DNA of 27,364 bases, taken from IMG/VR virus record IMGVR_UViG_3300020205_002412, positions 1-27,364 of that record; one strand, written 5' to 3'. The DNA is from a virus. The notes beneath the pieces are model-generated. The model was not told the origin of the DNA, ran no database searches, and was given only the letters and a program-made list of their open reading frames with translations. This document shows, piece by piece, positions 7,063 through 16,100 of the stretch. The first letter of the stretch is position 1. Each line of letters starts with the position of its first letter. Position numbers and translations under genes: made by a program.

Positions 7063-8289
7063 TCAACCCTGATCGCCTTCGTTCAGGATAGCATCGCTAG
7101 CAAACTTAATATTTGCCTCGATGCGTTCCTTTTGATCGGGTGGAAACTTCCCTTGTTGGAGCAACTGTGTGCTTGCCAGTCGAGATTCGCGGTAGTGTCC
7201 CGTCCAAAACGCTGCAATTGCAAACTCATCGACTAGTGCCCACTCATAAATTCCCTGCCCAACAAAGAGGGCACCTTCGGGATATTTAATCTTTAGCCCC
7301 TGCTTGGCGAAGCGGTAGCCCTGATCGAAGCGAGAGAATGCACGGCAGAGACGAGCAGCAGCCCAAAGGCTCTCGGCTCTCCACGGAGCAACTTGATACG
7401 CTCTGAAATACAACTGAATGATGTTGTCAACTGGCTTCTCCAAGATCTCCATGATTCGGCCAGCCTGATAAAGACTGTAGAAAACTTCTTCGTTCCATCC
7501 ACCAAGATCAGCCCGCTTGAGATATGCCTTCAGCGCAGGTTCCCATTGCTGTGCATCGCGATAGGATTGTGCGAGATAGAAGTGGTATCTATTGAAATCC
7601 TTTTCCTCCACTTTACCCGATGCAAGTGCCGCTTCAAAGTTTTCGGCATCCTTCTTGTACTTTTCGGGATCGGATGAACGAGCACCATCCTGAATAGGAG
7701 TATTCATGAATCCACGAGCAAAGTCACGGGTGCCAATTGGATCATGACAATCCACATACTCATGGAGAACACCACGATAGTAGAATCGCTTCTTGTTGCT
7801 TGTCATCTGTGGACGATGATAGCGAGTCTGTCCGAAGTGAGCGAAGATGTTGTAAAGATCGGCGTTCAGCGTCTCCTTAAACTTCATCGGATCAAAGCCA
7901 GGTTCATAGACAAGGATCTCATCTGCATCGATCATGTATGCATAATCGGTATCCGTCTTTTGACAGAGTTCGAGAGCCTCGCTGCGGTTGTGACCGAAGT
8001 CAACCCACGGACGCTCATGCAGTTCACCCTTGATGCCGTTTCGATCAAAGAAGTCCTTGATCTTTTGCTGCGTCCCGTCGGTCGAACCCGTGTCAACGAT
8101 GACCCAATGGTCAACGATTGGAAGGACAGAAGACAAGCAACGCTCAATAACATGAGACTCGTTCTTCACGATCATACAAAGGCTGATCGTCTTGTGCTTG
8201 TTTGGTGTGGGGGTTGCCGATGTTTCAGCGGCAGCGGGTGTTGTAGAAACAACGGAAGTCGGCACATCAATCGTCATACTTTCACTCAT
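7063..8289 (-). CDS. Glycosyltransferase family 2 with C-terminal TPR-like repeats
   Basis: A 408-residue enzyme. The GT-A fold signature is clear: ISLCMIVKNE (35-44), a CLSS helix, VIVDTGSTDGT (63-73) and the metal/nucleotide-binding DADE (121-124), followed by GVLHEYVD (173-180), typical of the acceptor side in this family. From about residue 200 the chain is helical with tetratricopeptide-like pairs (YHFYLAQSYRDAQQWEPALKAY, split around 225-245; VFYSLYQAGRIMEIL). The first 30 residues are Ser/Thr/Pro/Ala-rich and probably disordered. I chose the second ATG because GGAG lies six bases before it; an in-frame ATG four codons earlier has no such site. It lies alone between structural genes and has its own CTAAATA-bearing leader. 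It probably transfers a sugar to a virion or cell-surface acceptor; donor and acceptor are unknown. Confidence 0.9.
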   Translation of the reverse strand: MSESMTIDVPTSVVSTTPAAAETSATPTPNKHKTISLCMIVKNESHVIERCLSSVLPIVDHWVIVDTGSTDGTQQKIKDFFDRNGIKGELHERPWVDFGHNRSEALELCQKTDTDYAYMIDADEILVYEPGFDPMKFKETLNADLYNIFAHFGQTRYHRPQMTSNKKRFYYRGVLHEYVDCHDPIGTRDFARGFMNTPIQDGARSSDPEKYKKDAENFEAALASGKVEEKDFNRYHFYLAQSYRDAQQWEPALKAYLKRADLGGWNEEVFYSLYQAGRIMEILEKPVDNIIQLYFRAYQVAPWRAESLWAAARLCRAFSRFDQGYRFAKQGLKIKYPEGALFVGQGIYEWALVDEFAIAAFWTGHYRESRLASTQLLQQGKFPPDQKERIEANIKFASDAILNEGDQG

Positions 8290-8357
8290 TATAATCTCCA
8301 TTATGAAAGGGGGTGTGTCATATATTTAGTTGCCCTCAATACAGAGGACACACAATG
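8290..8357 (-). promoter_or_regulatory. Leader of the glycosyltransferase gene with nested inverted repeats
   Basis: This 68-base gap is the longest in the window. On the coding strand it holds an outer inverted repeat (GTGTGTC at 8353-8347 pairing with GACACAC at 8319-8313), an inner small hairpin (CCTC/GAGG, 8347-8334, six-base loop), a CTAAATA motif between the arms, and the GGAG ribosome site at 8299-8296. No U-run follows the hairpin, so a classical intrinsic terminator is unlikely. A regulatory leader or an RNA processing site is possible. Only the sequence pattern supports this. Confidence 0.35.
8323..8329 (-). promoter_or_regulatory. Late-promoter-like motif (ACTAAATA) before glycosyltransferase
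   Basis: CTAAATA differs at one position from the T4 late promoter core TATAAATA. It ends 33 bases before the chosen ATG, leaving room for a start site and the GGAG ribosome site. Together with the motif at 7047-7053 it is the best-placed candidate in the window. Promoter function is inferred. Confidence 0.5.
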
Positions 8358-8699
8358 TCAGGGAATTTTCGTAATTTCGGGATAAACATTTATCATGCCC
8401 TGTACAACTCTTTGGACATTTGCACTTCCATTTGAATGCAATTCAACATCATAGAACCAAACTCCTGGCTTCACATTTGCCGAAGCAGAGGCACCCAAAG
8501 AAACATTTATATTTCCTGTAGATCCTGTAATAGCCGTGGTAAAGTTTACAGCCGTTGCTGTTGTATAAAACTTTCTCATCTGTGCATATGCAGTATATCC
8601 CGAGGAAATATTCATTGCAGTACCCCCATCCCCCTTCACCGTGTGGGAGAAAGAGAAGTTTGTACCCTGATCCATGTCTCTGTTGATTGTTTGTGCCAT
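8358..8699 (-). CDS. Small beta-sandwich virion protein (BppU/Ig-like)
   Basis: A 113-residue protein. The pattern MAQTINRDMDQGTNFSFSHTV, then YTAYAQMRKFY and VWFYDVELHSNG, ending RVVQGMINVYPEITK, matches a small all-beta domain that I know from many phage tail regions, where it is annotated as a BppU-like N-terminal or Ig-like baseplate/fiber adaptor. In that family it is thought to attach receptor-binding proteins to the baseplate or decorate the virion. Here it sits between a Trp-rich tail protein and the glycosyltransferase, consistent with a fiber-adaptor role. It lacks a clear ribosome site; an AATAAATA motif ends only six bases before the ATG. The exact partner is unknown. Confidence 0.75.
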   Translation of the reverse strand: MAQTINRDMDQGTNFSFSHTVKGDGGTAMNISSGYTAYAQMRKFYTTATAVNFTTAITGSTGNINVSLGASASANVKPGVWFYDVELHSNGSANVQRVVQGMINVYPEITKIP

Positions 8700-8705
8700 T
8701 GGTGG

Positions 8706-8713
8706 TATTTATT
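8706..8713 (-). promoter_or_regulatory. AATAAATA motif just before the 113-residue gene
   Basis: The motif matches seven of the eight bases of the T4 late consensus TATAAATA, but it ends six bases before the ATG. A transcript from it would be nearly leaderless, so it may be chance or serve another purpose. Confidence 0.25.
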
Positions 8714-8715
8714 CG

Positions 8716-9498
8716 TTAGGGTTCCTCAAACACCATTACGCCCCCAGAGGAGTGATTACATGAATCGCAATCGTTGCCGCGCTTTACCGAGACGATTTGG
8801 TTGAATGAATTCGGTATCGTTTGGTTCTCGTTCGGAAACCGATGAGAATCGAGTTTCCCGCTGCAACTACCATTTGACGCACCAGGAGTGAGCAACCAAG
8901 TACATGTCCAGTTATCTGCCTGATTCTGTCGAAGATTCTCAATCGTAAAGTTTGGAATGGACTCCCATGATCTCCAAGTACTCGTATCTCGATTCACATA
9001 ACGGGTATCTGGTCTTCTCCCAAGTATCGTTCCAATTCCGTCAAATGAACCAGGTTTCTGTCCAAGGAAGATACCATCACATATATCATCATAGATGCCC
9101 GTCCAACGGCAATAGATCATTTTCCACCCACTAGGAACATACCAATCATTCGGAATGTTCATCTGCCCGATTGATGTTTGTGCGCCCTGATCGAATGTTC
9201 TTCCACTAAAAGAGAGACGAACTTGCTTCTTGTAAGTGGTTTCTATCAACTTTGGGCCAGTAGAAACCCAAGATCCATTTTGCATGACCTTCATGGACTC
9301 TACTTTTCTCCATGTGCCTCCACTCTGCACATATGCAGTCTGCGGAGACTGCCAGTTTCCCGAATTGACAACATCCAATCCTGAGTAATTCCGTATGATT
9401 GATCGCTGAGTTACGAGAACAGCAAGGAATGATGGATTGTCAGATGCATCGTCAGCAACTGATGTTCCTACTGGAATGTCCGCGATTGATGTTGACAC
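8716..9498 (-). CDS. Trp-rich tail/fiber-associated protein, GTG start
   Basis: A 260-residue protein of unknown function. Its first in-frame start is a GTG with an AAGG site seven bases upstream, inside the end of the fiber gene; the leader before it is only two bases past that gene's stop. Residues about 42-82 carry short Trp repeats (SGNWQSP, GGTWRKV, NGSWVST), a pattern common in phage tail appendage proteins. The remainder is rich in Trp, Gly and Asn, and the C-terminal part has several cysteines (including CDSC near residue 245). Being directly downstream of the large collar fiber suggests a tip, adhesin or accessory protein of that fiber. This is positional inference; I recognise no named family. 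Confidence 0.72.
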   Translation of the reverse strand: MSTSIADIPVGTSVADDASDNPSFLAVLVTQRSIIRNYSGLDVVNSGNWQSPQTAYVQSGGTWRKVESMKVMQNGSWVSTGPKLIETTYKKQVRLSFSGRTFDQGAQTSIGQMNIPNDWYVPSGWKMIYCRWTGIYDDICDGIFLGQKPGSFDGIGTILGRRPDTRYVNRDTSTWRSWESIPNFTIENLRQNQADNWTCTWLLTPGASNGSCSGKLDSHRFPNENQTIPNSFNQIVSVKRGNDCDSCNHSSGGVMVFEEP

Positions 9499-9500
9499 AG

Positions 9501-12500
9501 TTATGCCTTACCGATTGCAATCCAAGATAGAGTTTTAGCAACATTCGAGACAGCACCTGCATCTGCCTGAGCAATCACATACATTCCAGTAGGGGTTGGT
9601 AGTTGGTATTGTCCCATGTAATCCAGTCCAGCACCACTCCAGTTACCGCTCGGATTTGTTTGAAAATTCTGCGGGGTAACCGAAATTGACCACGGTGTCA
9701 ACGCGAAGGGTCTGACAAACGTAACAGGTGTTCTATTATCATTGCCAACACCCGTAGTAACTGTTCCCCATTGCATCAGAATTCCACCTGGAAGCACAAC
9801 CCAACCCTCTTCGGCTGCAAGGTAATTTCCTGATGAAGGATCAGGAGTGCCCGTCTCATACCAAACAAATCCTTCAGGATATCCCACGGCGGTGCTTGGC
9901 CCTGTCGCGCTGACATTAAACATCGGTCGGCATGAAACCTCGCCAGTCGTGTAATCAACGACAACATTACGGCTATCGGCATCTTTCTGATTCTGATCAT
10001 ACAACTTAGTTGCGCCCGTGAGACCGTAGTTGAGGGCAGGATACATCCGCACACTCGATGTGCTACTGCCTGTAATCATCAGCGAGTTACTGCTTGGAAG
10101 ACTGATACGAGCAGACTCATTAACAAACAGGCGGTTTCCGACATAGTAATCAGCACTCACACCACCCGCTACGATTGCATCAACGCTGTCTGCACCGCCC
10201 AATCCTCGGATGTTAATTGTGCCTGTAACAGTCAATGCACCATGGAGTGTATCATCCGCATCGTTGCGGAGAACCTTTGCATTCGTTCGGAACTGTGCGC
10301 GGTCGGCATCCGTCAGGGTGCGAGCAGCACCACTTGCAGTCGTATGATTGATGTTATAGCGAATATAAAAGTTGTCGTGATTGTGACCCGTCAGAATCGT
10401 GGCTTGGAAACCCTTCTTAGAACGGATGATCCAATGCATTCCAACATTCGGAGGAATGATGTCGAATGGTGTTGGAACAGCACCTGTTCCCAGTAAGCCA
10501 CCAGTTTCAGCCGTTGAACTTCCATACGATGTGCTAAACGAGTCGGTCTGAACAACCGAATTTAGAGTATGCGTATGTGGTGGGATATTGTTCTCTAGTA
10601 GCGTTACTTCAGATTCACCACCAACTGTTCCCAATCCGACCGAGGGAGTAATTATTCCACTTCCTGCCAATCCCGTGGCGTTCGAAACACCGAAGACAGT
10701 CCGTCTACGAAGATCGGGGAGGAAGAAAACCGAATTGCCAACTGATGATCCAACAGATCTTCCATAAATTTTCAATTCGGTATCTTCAGGAATATCTGTA
10801 AATGGCGTAGTTGTTAGTTGAACTCTGCGATTTGCGGTATTAGAAGATCCAACAAGTACATTTGCTTCTCCTGTAGGCCATACAACCCGAACTGCATCTC
10901 CCGCAGTAAGTCCGCGCGTATCGCCATCTACCACAATTGTATTTGCATCATAAACTGCACCACCCGCATAGTGGTTTTGGTTAATAGCAGTATAAAGATC
11001 ATTCCACTCATTCTGTGACTTGGCTGCTCCATCACAGAGTAGCCAACCGTCAGGAATTGCATCAATTGCACCAGCGAATGGATGAACGCTGCCGATAGGA
11101 GCAGCAGAACGAAGATAGACCAAATCGGTTGGTGTATCGCCCACTACCACGCCTGTGTAATTGATTACATAACCCGAGTTGTATCCTGTTGCAAGGAAAA
11201 CGGCTTTGCGTACTTCTCCCGCTTGAACCTCGTAAGCACCACCATCAGGATTGCTAATAAGTCTTCCACCGAGATCAGGATGGAGATAATAAGCCTGTCC
11301 TGTTGCGAGTGGATAAAGACCCGTTAGACCACCACCATTGGTCAATCCTCGAATGAATCCTTTAGTGACGAGGCTGAAGCAGTTTCCATTAACGCTTTCC
11401 ACCATACCGATGGCTTCGGCATTTGCAACTGTATTTGCCTGAGCAAATGTCAGCGATCCGTCAAGATCAAATCGAAGGACATGTCCTACTGAGAAGGCAT
11501 GTCCTGTTTGGCAGAACCGCTTTCTGATCGCATCCGCACGAATCCAATCTTCATGCAATCTGCCGTCATCAAGCGATACTGGAATAGACCAAGGAGTAGC
11601 AGTTGTAAGTGCGTGGGCACCATCAAGTTGATCTGCGTTGAAAAACTTGACCCAATTTGTAACGGGGACATTTGGATATACCGCTGGCCCTGTGCTTCCT
11701 GAGTAAACAATACCGAATGTGATTCCTGCGGCACCAGTTGCGCTGTGGAACATGCTAAGTTGTTCGCCTACCTGATACTTGGTAAATGAATTCCCGCTGC
11801 CGTAATAGGTGTAGGTATCGTCAGTTCCTGCGCCGTATCCATAAGAGGCAAACTTGGAGGAAACGATGTAGTTGTTCGATCCAGTTACACCGAGATTGGT
11901 ATTGCTAAAGAAGCCATTCCAATCTTCTCCACCTTCAGGCGAAGACTTCCACCAAACAAAATACTTGTCTCCCTGTGAACCCTTGATGTCAAGTCCTGCG
12001 GGCTGTAGCAAGGTGTCGGTATAGAAGTCTGTGCCATCCGTAACACCCCCTGCAACAGTCAGCGCACTTGTGTACACCGCGCCTGTAATGACAATACGCC
12101 CACCAACAGCAATGTCATCAACCCCACCTTCGCTGAATGCACCTATGCGTATTGTTCCTGTTGTTCCCGAAGGAGAAACAGACCAGTTTGCAAGAGTACC
12201 GATTGTAGTTGCATTTGCTGCTATTGATGGAATTGTTGAATCGTGATAGAAGAAAGTAAGACCCGAGGTGAAAGATGTTCCTGTGAGGCTTGTCCCCGAA
12301 ACCGTGAATTGACTGAAACGAGTATATGCCAACTCGATCAGTCTGTCTTCGATGCGAAGGTCGTTTGAATCAATATATGTAATATCATCGCTGATATTAA
12401 GATTGCCAACAATATTTACATTGCCATTAATTGTGAATGTACCATTGCCAGTCTCGCCAAATTCAACTTCATCTGGTAACATTCGTCTTGCAGTTGTTCT

Positions 12501-12893
12501 CTTTGGCGTACCCGCAGCACTTTGCCGAGTATCGCTAAGATCGCTGAAAATGACATAATCACTTTGTGCGGGGTTTGCCGAAGCCCCCGTGCCAAGATCC
12601 TCAAGACGAATCGCATCGATGACAACCTTATTGTAGTTGTTGGTGAATGTGGGGGCACCAATTCCAATACCCGCACCAGGGTTCACCGAGATGGTGACAA
12701 CACCATTGTAATAGCCACCTGAGCAACCCGTCTCCTTGATGAGACCACCATTTGTCGGCCCCACAGCCACATCATATACATTGATTGCGCTAGCCGCTTC
12801 AATGATTTCATTTGTTCTGTCGAACCATGTGTTAAATGTGTCCGATAGAACGAGTGGTTGGATGTTGATCAGGTCTGCTGCTGTACAAGACAT
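9501..12893 (-). CDS. Tail collar fiber with gp53-like C-terminal domain
   Basis: A 1130-residue fiber. The N-terminus (LSDTFNTWFDRTNEII, 16-31) and GTFTINGNVNIVGNLNISDD (151-170) are typical of T4-like cyanophage fiber proteins and probably anchor it. A beta module (about 470-585) precedes a tail collar domain: IGSVHPFAG and GWLLCDGAA (600-624), FFLPDLRRRTVFG (723-735), PPHTHTL (771-777), PPNVGMHWIIR (814-824). HNHD at 837-840 opens a repeat-type shaft. The C-terminal about 100 residues (GGILMQWGTV at 1036-1045, SWIAIGKA end) match the gp53-like C-terminal domain of fibers, often the receptor-contacting tip. It lies between the DUF4815 protein and the Trp-rich protein. Receptor and attachment point are not determined by sequence. 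Confidence 0.86.
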   Translation of the reverse strand: MSCTAADLINIQPLVLSDTFNTWFDRTNEIIEAASAINVYDVAVGPTNGGLIKETGCSGGYYNGVVTISVNPGAGIGIGAPTFTNNYNKVVIDAIRLEDLGTGASANPAQSDYVIFSDLSDTRQSAAGTPKRTTARRMLPDEVEFGETGNGTFTINGNVNIVGNLNISDDITYIDSNDLRIEDRLIELAYTRFSQFTVSGTSLTGTSFTSGLTFFYHDSTIPSIAANATTIGTLANWSVSPSGTTGTIRIGAFSEGGVDDIAVGGRIVITGAVYTSALTVAGGVTDGTDFYTDTLLQPAGLDIKGSQGDKYFVWWKSSPEGGEDWNGFFSNTNLGVTGSNNYIVSSKFASYGYGAGTDDTYTYYGSGNSFTKYQVGEQLSMFHSATGAAGITFGIVYSGSTGPAVYPNVPVTNWVKFFNADQLDGAHALTTATPWSIPVSLDDGRLHEDWIRADAIRKRFCQTGHAFSVGHVLRFDLDGSLTFAQANTVANAEAIGMVESVNGNCFSLVTKGFIRGLTNGGGLTGLYPLATGQAYYLHPDLGGRLISNPDGGAYEVQAGEVRKAVFLATGYNSGYVINYTGVVVGDTPTDLVYLRSAAPIGSVHPFAGAIDAIPDGWLLCDGAAKSQNEWNDLYTAINQNHYAGGAVYDANTIVVDGDTRGLTAGDAVRVVWPTGEANVLVGSSNTANRRVQLTTTPFTDIPEDTELKIYGRSVGSSVGNSVFFLPDLRRRTVFGVSNATGLAGSGIITPSVGLGTVGGESEVTLLENNIPPHTHTLNSVVQTDSFSTSYGSSTAETGGLLGTGAVPTPFDIIPPNVGMHWIIRSKKGFQATILTGHNHDNFYIRYNINHTTASGAARTLTDADRAQFRTNAKVLRNDADDTLHGALTVTGTINIRGLGGADSVDAIVAGGVSADYYVGNRLFVNESARISLPSSNSLMITGSSTSSVRMYPALNYGLTGATKLYDQNQKDADSRNVVVDYTTGEVSCRPMFNVSATGPSTAVGYPEGFVWYETGTPDPSSGNYLAAEEGWVVLPGGILMQWGTVTTGVGNDNRTPVTFVRPFALTPWSISVTPQNFQTNPSGNWSGAGLDYMGQYQLPTPTGMYVIAQADAGAVSNVAKTLSWIAIGKA

Positions 12894-12900
12894 TTGCTAT

Positions 12901-13107
12901 TCACCGTTCCTCAATTAGTTTAGAGACGAGCGTCTTTAGTTCTGACAACTCTCCCTCCAACTTATTTATCCGATCCTTATGTGCTTTGGCTTCTTGCTTT
13001 CGCCGCTCGTAAGCCTTTACCGAATCCCTATCCACGGACAGGAGTGCCCCCGTTCGCGTGTCCCGAACCAACTTCTCGTTCTTGACAGGGATCTTTTCTT
13101 GACTCAT
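12901..13107 (-). CDS. Small charged coiled-coil protein (68 residues)
   Basis: A 68-residue protein whose ATG overlaps the stop of the preceding giant gene (ATGA), implying coupled translation. The N-terminal half has KLVRDTRTGALLSVDRDSVKAYERR; the C-terminal half (about 44-68, INKLEGELSELKTLVSKLIEER) is a clear heptad-type coiled coil. Similar short proteins occur in the structural clusters of marine T4-like phages as I recall, without a known role. It could be a chaperone, trimerisation factor or minor virion protein for the adjacent fiber. The length, start overlap and conserved-looking composition support it as a real gene. Confidence 0.8.
   Translation of the reverse strand: MSQEKIPVKNEKLVRDTRTGALLSVDRDSVKAYERRKQEAKAHKDRINKLEGELSELKTLVSKLIEER
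12963..12970 (-). promoter_or_regulatory. Late-promoter-like motif (GATAAATA) before the 1130-residue fiber
   Basis: The motif matches the T4 late core except at the first base. It lies in the coding sequence of the 68-residue protein and ends 69 bases before the fiber ATG. A GGTGA-type ribosome site follows just before that ATG. Placement is plausible; function is inferred. Confidence 0.4.
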
Positions 13108-16100
13108 GTTGCAATCATCCTTAGATTACGAATCCTAGGAACAGCACCACCATTATCATTTCCCAACATTACTACCTTGATAGAAAAGGTCTTAAACTTG
13201 GAAAGGGTGGTATAGCCGATATTTGTAAATGAAATTTCTCGGAAATCTGTATCAGAAGAAGACACTCCTGTGTCAGTAGTTGTCAACTCGACATAATTTA
13301 CATTATCATAATCTGTTTCACCCACGGTAATAGGACGGACAAATACCTTCACAGATGAAGCATTTACATTGCCCTTCTTTGGATTACATATTGACATTGA
13401 TACCGTAACATTCTCCGCTTCCATTCCACTTTCCAAAGTCACCTTTTTGCTGATGTATCTTGCAGCCGTTCGATATCCCGAACCGACACCACTATTTGTT
13501 GGTTCCAATTCACCATTATACGATCCACTAGATCTATCAGTTATTGTTTGATTGTTGATTATATTGCTTACTGTTACAATACTAGATTTCTGAATGTCGA
13601 ATACGGGCGAGGCATATGAGTCACTACTTGCCACCATAGACACACTCACATCAATCAATCCCCCCTGACTTAGCGAGGAACTGATTTGGTGATATCCATT
13701 GGCTGGAATAATGTTCTTATTTTCGGTCAATTCGCTATAGGGCGTTGTAGAACTAGTTTTGATCTCTCCGCTATAGGAGATTGAAGATTTTTCTGGTGCA
13801 AAACCAACTGCATTCAGTCTGAACTCATTGATATTAATCGAATTCGTCCCACTAGCAATCGCAGCATTAGACAAGGACAATGTTCCGCTATTACTGAATT
13901 TGCAAACATTTAGCCGAAGTACCATCGTTTGATTATCGTTCTTAAGATATTTGCCACTATTCTGTGGTTTGAAAAGAGAACGCATGAGTGGCTGCTTAAT
14001 TACCCCGATCTTTGGATCTTCCTCTGATGCACGAATGATTGTGCTTCCGATAGAACCTGTAAAGAGGGAGAAGTTCGAAGAATTACTGGAAACACAAACA
14101 GCATATTCTTTTCCTGGAAGCAGGTGTACGGGGCTGCTGAACGGGAAGTTCGTCAGACCCGTGTTGCCCGCCGTGATGATATCGCTAACTGCAATCTCAT
14201 TTGAATATTTAACAGATGTGGCAAACGGAAGAACCTTTGCGGGATGTGGGTATCCCGAAATGGTCGAGCGAATTTGAACAGTTACGGGGATCGAGGTCAG
14301 GTTTTCTTTGGAATTAAAATACAGATCGACAGACTTCAAGAAGATACCCTGTGGATATTTCACGGGATCGACATAGAATGTCTGCGATACAGGTTCAGCA
14401 TAACCACGAATTTCTCCCGAACTGTTAAGGATCTCCGACAAATTCGACACAATCTTTTCAGACTTGACTGACTTTCTCCGTGTTTCTGGAAGCCGAGTTG
14501 CAAGAATACCGTCCTCCGAGAGTGAGTCATATGCGCCTTCAACCGCATATACAGTTTCTGCTGACATGGTTGAACTCGAAACGGAATCGGAATTTGAAAC
14601 ATCTGTGATTCTAATATTGTGGCGACCGACGAGAAAATTCTGCTCGTAAACACCCGTAGATGCATTTGGATAATTAAAGAGGAACCGTGTTGCCACCTCA
14701 CCTCTTTCATCGGAAATTTGACTTCCGCCCGTGCAATATGCAGTCACATTCATATCATCACAGAACACATAGAAAGTTGTGTTTGGCTTTAGACCCTTTG
14801 CATTCAGGCTGATATCTTGTTCACGCGCAACAGGCAGAACATCACGCGCAACAGTCTTGTTTACAATTATCTTCTTCATACTTTCAGGAGCAGAGGAAGA
14901 ACTGATGCTGTTAAGCGATAGCCCTTCTGCTTTTGCTAGCAGAATTTTATTGCGTGCAAGATTTGGGCGATTGTTCTTGGAGTTTTGATTTTCCTTACCG
15001 AACCAAATTGACTCCCAATCATTAAACCGTGTACCGAATCCATAGTTCGCGCTGTTTTCCCAATTATCGTTTTCACCCTCAACATTTACACGAATCTTTG
15101 GCTGTTTGGTGTTGTCGTACCATGTGTCGGATGCGGGATTGATTGATAGCGATCCCATGTAATTGATGACATTGAAGGGATTTATTTGAATCGATTCGCT
15201 TGCCAAAAGATGGGAGATTTCAGGAGACTGTGTGTAAGATAGCGTGTAGATGCCATCTGTTTTATTTCCTGTGACATTTGACGCGGAACCAAAAGTCAAT
15301 CCATATGAACGAGTTGAAAATGATGGGCGCAATTCATTGTTTTCGTAATCAACACTAGCGGCGAACATTAGATCGCTATTGTCGGCAACTGCATGACCCT
15401 TGAACTGATCTACCAAGATGCCGCGTTTTGGCATCTCGTCACCATTCTCATCACGAATGCTCTTTGCCTTTGCCTCTTGCTCCAAAAGACTAAGTGTTGT
15501 GTAATACTCCACCGCCTCGATTCGCTTCTCAAGGTCACCAATATCACGCATCGTATACCGCTTGTTCTCCACATAGCGAACGGATGCATCATTGCTGTTG
15601 AATGTATATGGATTGACCTGTACTGTATACAGGGACATTGCACTCGGATCATCCGATGGGATATCTGCATTTAGCGAAGGAACACCCGAAATTACCGAGA
15701 AATTGCGATCTCGCGTGAGAACAATCTTGTCTGTTCTTGGTAGATAGTGTATATAAGTAAAGTCATTGTCGTTGGCGGCAGAGTTTGTCGGAATCCACGG
15801 TGTTACTGCTGTGTCTCCACTCAGACTTCTGTCGGGGCGGAAATCGATGCAATCGCGAAGTTTGTACTGAGTTCCTGTTGATTTGCTTGTATAGGTTGGG
15901 ATATTCTCATAATCGGGATATGATGCAACCGTATATGCACCAATACCGCTATGCACATATCGCTTGAATGTGGCATAGAACGGGCCTGTTACTCCTGTTA
16001 CACCCGATGCTAATGTTAACCGAGACCAATCGTAGAAGGAATCCCGCTGACCGTTATCGAATGTGAAGTGTGAATTCAGGCTAATTCCCGAACTTGCGCC

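Noticed and set aside
8287-8301. Glycosyltransferase start at the first ATG (four codons earlier)
   Set aside because: GGAG sits between the two ATGs at ideal spacing for the second one only.
7744-8385. Plus-strand open frame of 213 codons opposite the glycosyltransferase
   Set aside because: It is antisense to a conserved GT2 domain and has no recognisable motif or sensible neighbours on that strand.
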